From contig QAOA01004878.1 of the NCBI GenBank assembly GCA_003255065.1, forward strand, positions 454,144 to 518,143: a stretch of 64,000 bases of DNA, in the 5' to 3' direction. Both the position numbers and the translations under genes were made by a program. Below, piece by piece: positions 60,024-64,000 of the stretch. This DNA is from Cercis canadensis (lineage: Eukaryota > Streptophyta > Magnoliopsida > Fabales > Fabaceae). Positions within the stretch are counted from its first letter, which is position 1. Each line of letters starts with the position of its first letter. A model generated the notes under the pieces. The model had not been told where the DNA came from. It did not search any database and saw only the letters and a program-made list of their open reading frames with translations.

Positions 60024-63000
60024 TTACTCAACCCAATTTATGTCAAACTGTTTTAGCTTTGTAAGCCACTTTTGTGTCTCTTGAGAAACATAGGGTTTAG
60101 ATGGTGTTTTGCTCTCACTCTCTACATCAGTTGACACTATATGATCAATTTTCTTATCCTTGGCATGGCTGCTCTGTCTGTTTCGGTGTCTGACATTGAG
60201 GGACAGAAGGCGAGAAACCTCATAAAGTCCACCCCACTTTTCCAGTGCACGCGCAATGTCATAGCGCCCTGTAGGAAATCACATTACATATCTACTCATA
60301 GCGCTAGTGGCATTAATTTTTATAATTGTTGTGTACATGTTACAAATACCTTTCCTCATTAGACTGAAAAGTATCGAAAGCAATAAAAGTAAATTTGAGC
60401 AAGGAATGTATCTCGACCTACCTGCACGCTCGAAGGACTTTCTACTGGGCATAAATGAAGGATCCATTCCCCAGCTCTTCTGAAACCGACTTATCTGTAT
60501 GAAGAAATGAAGTATATTCTGATCAGAGATGAAACTTTTCTTCTAACTACACAATGTGACAACTTGCTTACATGGATTGAATATGTTAAAATAAAGAAAT
60601 GAAATTCAATAGATGCAAGACATTTATCTTCTATTAAATCATTTAAGCTAAAAAGGGAAATGAGAATAATTGAGATGAGAAACACATAGGACATTCTGGT
60701 AACTAGGTTGGAACTTTTCCAGCCCACCTCTTCCTGCAAGTTTTCAAGGTTGTCCCAATAACCCTTTGGTTTGCGGTGTTTGTAAGCCAGAGAGAGGTTC
60801 ATTATTGTTGCAATCTTTCTGAATCCACCCATGCGAGTTATGGCCTTCTCAATATCTACCCTTCTATGCAAACGAAGTTGCTTCCTCATTGGCATAAATC
60901 CTTCCTGTCCATGTTCTGCAATGAATTTCAGGAGTTCAGCTTTTAGAACTTCAATATCTCTCTGTAAGCCTGGAACCCTGGGCCTTTGTTGACATGAACT
61001 TTGAACATTGTAATTAGAGATATCCTCAGCTGAACTACAGCTTCCATCTCTCTCCAAGCCAGATAAATTAATTTGTTGCCCTGAATTTCTGTTTTCCTCA
61101 CATACTTCAGAAGAATCCAATCCTTCCCTCTTCTCAACATAATCTCTTATTGCACATAGGTTTGATGGGAGATCTTCATATATTACCTGAAATAACATGC
61201 ATAAATATATAAATAATATTTCAAGCATTCAAATAGTAACCTATAAAGTCTCCACCTTCTTTAGCAACATCGGCTTCACTAAGGTGATTAGGTGGCAAGG
61301 ATTTGGGTAGAGGTTCTAGATTCAAGTTGTACTAAAGACTTCCCAGTGGACCCAGTGTACCAAAGAAAGTCTTTTTTTCTTTTTTTGGCCAGACCAAAGA
61401 AAGTTGAATACCTTCAAAACAGGTAACAAGACACAAATAAAAGAAGGGTTCCTGCTTCCACATAGACCAAACATGATGAAAACATGTGGATTTTAGGAGA
61501 AGCCAAGTTAAATGGGCGTGTTACACTCTTGGCAAAAACATAAGTGGATATGAAAAGCAATCTGAAATTAATATAGAAGAAACAAATAATAGTCAAACCT
61601 CTTCCATAATAGCTTCAGAAAGAAAAGTGTCATTGCGCATTTTGGACTCCACAGAGTACTTCAACAGTGTGTGATGATTTCCAAGTTGCTCAAAAATCCA
61701 TTTTCCCTGGAACGAGTCAAAGTCCCCTTCAACCTGTTCAAAACTGATCTCCTGTTCAAGACATTCGCACAAGTCGAGCACAACACGGGCATGAAGTACC
61801 ATATAAAGTAGGCCCTTACAGCCTTCCTGCATATTGATTAAACCAGTAAGTAACATCAATTACGCAGTTTATAGATAAAAATGTAGAACAACTTCATGCT
61901 TGCACCAGTGTCTGCGCTAAGGGGATACATGCATATTTTACTGACCATGACAGTGGCCAGCAACCAAACTAGGAAATACACAGATTTGGTTCTCACTTTA
62001 AGACTATACTTCGTTACCATTATCCATTACCTGAAGAATGCGGACTTTATTGTTATCTCGTGATAAAATCCTGCTGATCGCTAAATTTGGAACTATCCTG
62101 CAGCAAAATGATTTCAATGCAATCAATCAAGTAAGGAATATGAAACACCAGGTTTAGAATATATTGATTCAATGCTTTTCAATAGCATTTGGTTAGATAT
62201 ATTATAAAGAAGAAGTGCGTATCACTTACTCAGGAAGACTTTCATAGGCAGTCAGAACATTCCATACTTCACAAACAGGAGCTTTAACTGTCATGCTCGC
62301 AACTACACAGCGATGAACACCTCCATTTTCCTTCACATTGAAATCATTTTATCAGTAGCTTTGACTATAAAGATGGCTATTCTGAGAAAGGACACCATGT
62401 CAGAACAATTAAGTATCAATGAGTTACCAAAAGTCCATCAAATCTGCGGAGATGAACTTCATCCACCACACAAGGCTTATCAAGTCTACAAACTTTTCCG
62501 AATACACCCCAGTTACTGTTCGGTTCACTGGGAGATGCAGGCAAGGAACCAGCAATTGAACTTGAAAAACTTTCTTTGTTCTCTCCAGGTGGCAGTTTAT
62601 CACTTTCAATCAAAGCACCACTTATCTTTTTGCCTGGTGAACCCGTATTAGCCACAGAAGTTTTATTGAAGTAATCTTCTGGTGTTGAATCTTTTAGATT
62701 TCTTTCAACTCTGTAAGCCAAGGCTCGAAGGTTCACAGGAAGATCTGACCTGATAATTCTTTCCAAGAAAATGGCTGGGAAATTGAACCTTGGCATCACA
62801 TTAACTTCATAAGATAAAACAGTTGTTGATGACCTGTAAGAAAAAAAGTTAGAGTAGAAACTAGAATTGGGCGTTAGCCCCGTTGTCTTACCAAAAAATG
62901 AAAGAGTCGAAACTAGAAAAGTAAAACATGATGTCAATAAGAGATGTCCATGTTAATGGCAAATTAAGATAACTATCCTGCAAAAATCCACTTGACCTAA

Positions 63001-64000
63001 GGCACTAAGCATATAGTAAAATAAGTAAATGGTAAAGCTTCATTAATTTGTCAGGTTCATTATTACTTCATGTAAATTACCAAATTAGTCAGGTTTAATT
63101 TATCCCCTTTTCTCTATCCATCTCGATCAGAACTTCACCCAACCTTTAGTGTTGGCTTCGTTTAGAGTCATATACTATGCACACACAGATAACTTAAGAG
63201 TGTCTGACGAGTTCAGAAATAAATATTGGAATATACCATCTTTAGATTGATGCAAGACTGTCTTCTAAGTTTTGGATTTTGAGAAGTAGATTCTACCTTA
63301 TTCCAGATTTTACGGACCATTTGCCATCAAACTTCTTGAAGTCCCCATCAACCATGGAAAAGTGAAGTTCTCGATCACATGTCTGAAGCATCAAAAGAAT
63401 ATATATATATGAACTATCAGAAAGTTGTCTCTTCTGAGTTCTGTCTAACCATGAAGCCTAAGCAAAGTGAAGGATTCACATTCTTGCAACAATTTCAATC
63501 AATAAAATGCAACTGCGACATAAATATAAATATTATGGGTAAAAGGATAAAAAAAAATTATAATTGATGTGGTCTCCAGAGAGCAAGTTCCCTTCCAAAT
63601 TTAAATCTTGGGCCCATTTCTCCGTTAGACTTCATTGGTTAGGAGTAAGGAGTATGCCTTATTTCAATGAAAGAATGAAAAAGTAATTGTGTTTATTGTT
63701 GCTTACTGAATTGAGGAATTCTTGAAGGTCTAATACAACCCGAGCTTCTATATGCCAATACATTGCCCTTTGGAAGCCCCTTTGCTCTAACCATATCCGT
63801 CCTGGATATGGACAAGGAATTCTCCCACTGACAAACAAAAAAAATGCACACCAAATAACTTCTATGCCAACATTATCATCAATAAACCACTAATTAATGT
63901 TGATAAAAAAAAATAGTTACTTTGGTCCTAAGAAGGCAGCCGCAGCTGTAATAAGCAAGTGGGTTACTTTGCTCGACAAACTTGAATACAAGAGAGCAAG
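60024..64000 (-). CDS. SRPBCC/START-like (polyketide cyclase-type) protein, At5g08720 homologue; 5' part beyond window
   Basis: A plant protein with two polyketide cyclase/START-like lipid-binding folds, probably plastid-located; its function is not established. Ten exons are visible on the minus strand: 63921 to the edge, 63707-63827, 63297-63382, 62428-62833, 62230-62330, 62031-62097, 61599-61826, 60728-61186, 60422-60494, 60024-60268. The frame is open throughout. The first fold is cut by the window edge (GRIPCPYPGRIWLEQRG, MVDGDFKKFDGKWSV, LPVNLRALAYRVE). The second is complete (ENGGVHRCVVASMTVKAPV, VRILQEGCKGLLYMVLHARV, FEQVEGDFDSFQGKW, SNLCAIRDYVEKRE). The C-terminal region carries QRDIEVLKAELLKFIAEHGQ, MPMRKQLRLHRRVDIEKAI and SWGMDPSFMPSRKSFERAG, and ends FDINWVE. 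These repeated helical segments recall the mTERF-like or HSA-type C-termini of plastid proteins, but I do not name a domain. Confidence 0.93.

Noticed and set aside
1-64000. CRISPR arrays, operons or bacterial-type signals
   Set aside because: The window is plant nuclear DNA; the short repeats present are microsatellites, tandem duplications and transposon ends.

Overview
This window is nuclear DNA of a flowering plant, almost certainly a eudicot. The genes are intron-rich with plant-type splice sites, the gaps are AT-rich, and the families are plant-specific (FAR1-related, filament-like plant proteins, NDC1, plant FAAH). The mobile elements are also typical plant types: Tourist MITEs, a TRIM, a Reina-like chromovirus and a hAT. 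I cannot name the species.

Layout. 1-0.8 kb: 3' end of a decayed LTR retroelement. 2.8-10.7 kb (-): CDKE1, the CDK8 kinase of the Mediator kinase module, 15 coding exons, with a Tourist MITE just after its stop codon and a TRIM relic in an intron. 11.9-16.7 kb (+): NDC1, a type II NAD(P)H dehydrogenase, divergent from CDKE1. 20.5-24.9 kb (+): fatty acid amide hydrolase, 20 exons, intact Lys-Ser-Ser triad. 25.2-25.8 kb: tRNA-Gln(UUG) and an intron-containing tRNA-Met. 26.4-31.1 kb (-): a filament-like plant protein. 31.1-34.6 kb: AT-rich gap with an unclassified GC-rich block and an assembly joint. 34.6-39.5 kb (+): a CBS-PB1 protein with a C-terminal membrane anchor. 41.1-44.2 kb (+): a FAR1-related protein. 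46.1-46.7 kb (+): a small cysteine-rich protein of the At4g08330 type. 47.6-59.1 kb (-): TRAPPC2 (sedlin), whose 5'-UTR intron holds a nest of transposons. 60.0 kb to the right edge (-): a partial SRPBCC/START-like gene of the At5g08720 type.

The most interesting structure is the nest in the TRAPPC2 5' intron. An 8.9-kb interval has hAT-like ends and an exact 8-bp target duplication. It contains (a) a Pack-type PIF/Harbinger element that captured part of a beta-N-acetylhexosaminidase gene, (b) a stretch resembling the 5' end and first intron of another gene, possibly captured by the hAT, and (c) a young but broken Reina-like chromovirus. TRAPPC2 also has an AT-AC (U12-type) intron.

The genes do not form an operon-like unit. 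NDC1 and the SRPBCC gene are near neighbours in Arabidopsis as I recall, so part of this gene order may be ancient. Gene identities come from recognising protein motifs and remembered homologues; no search was run. Exon boundaries were placed by hand from splice sites and frame continuity.
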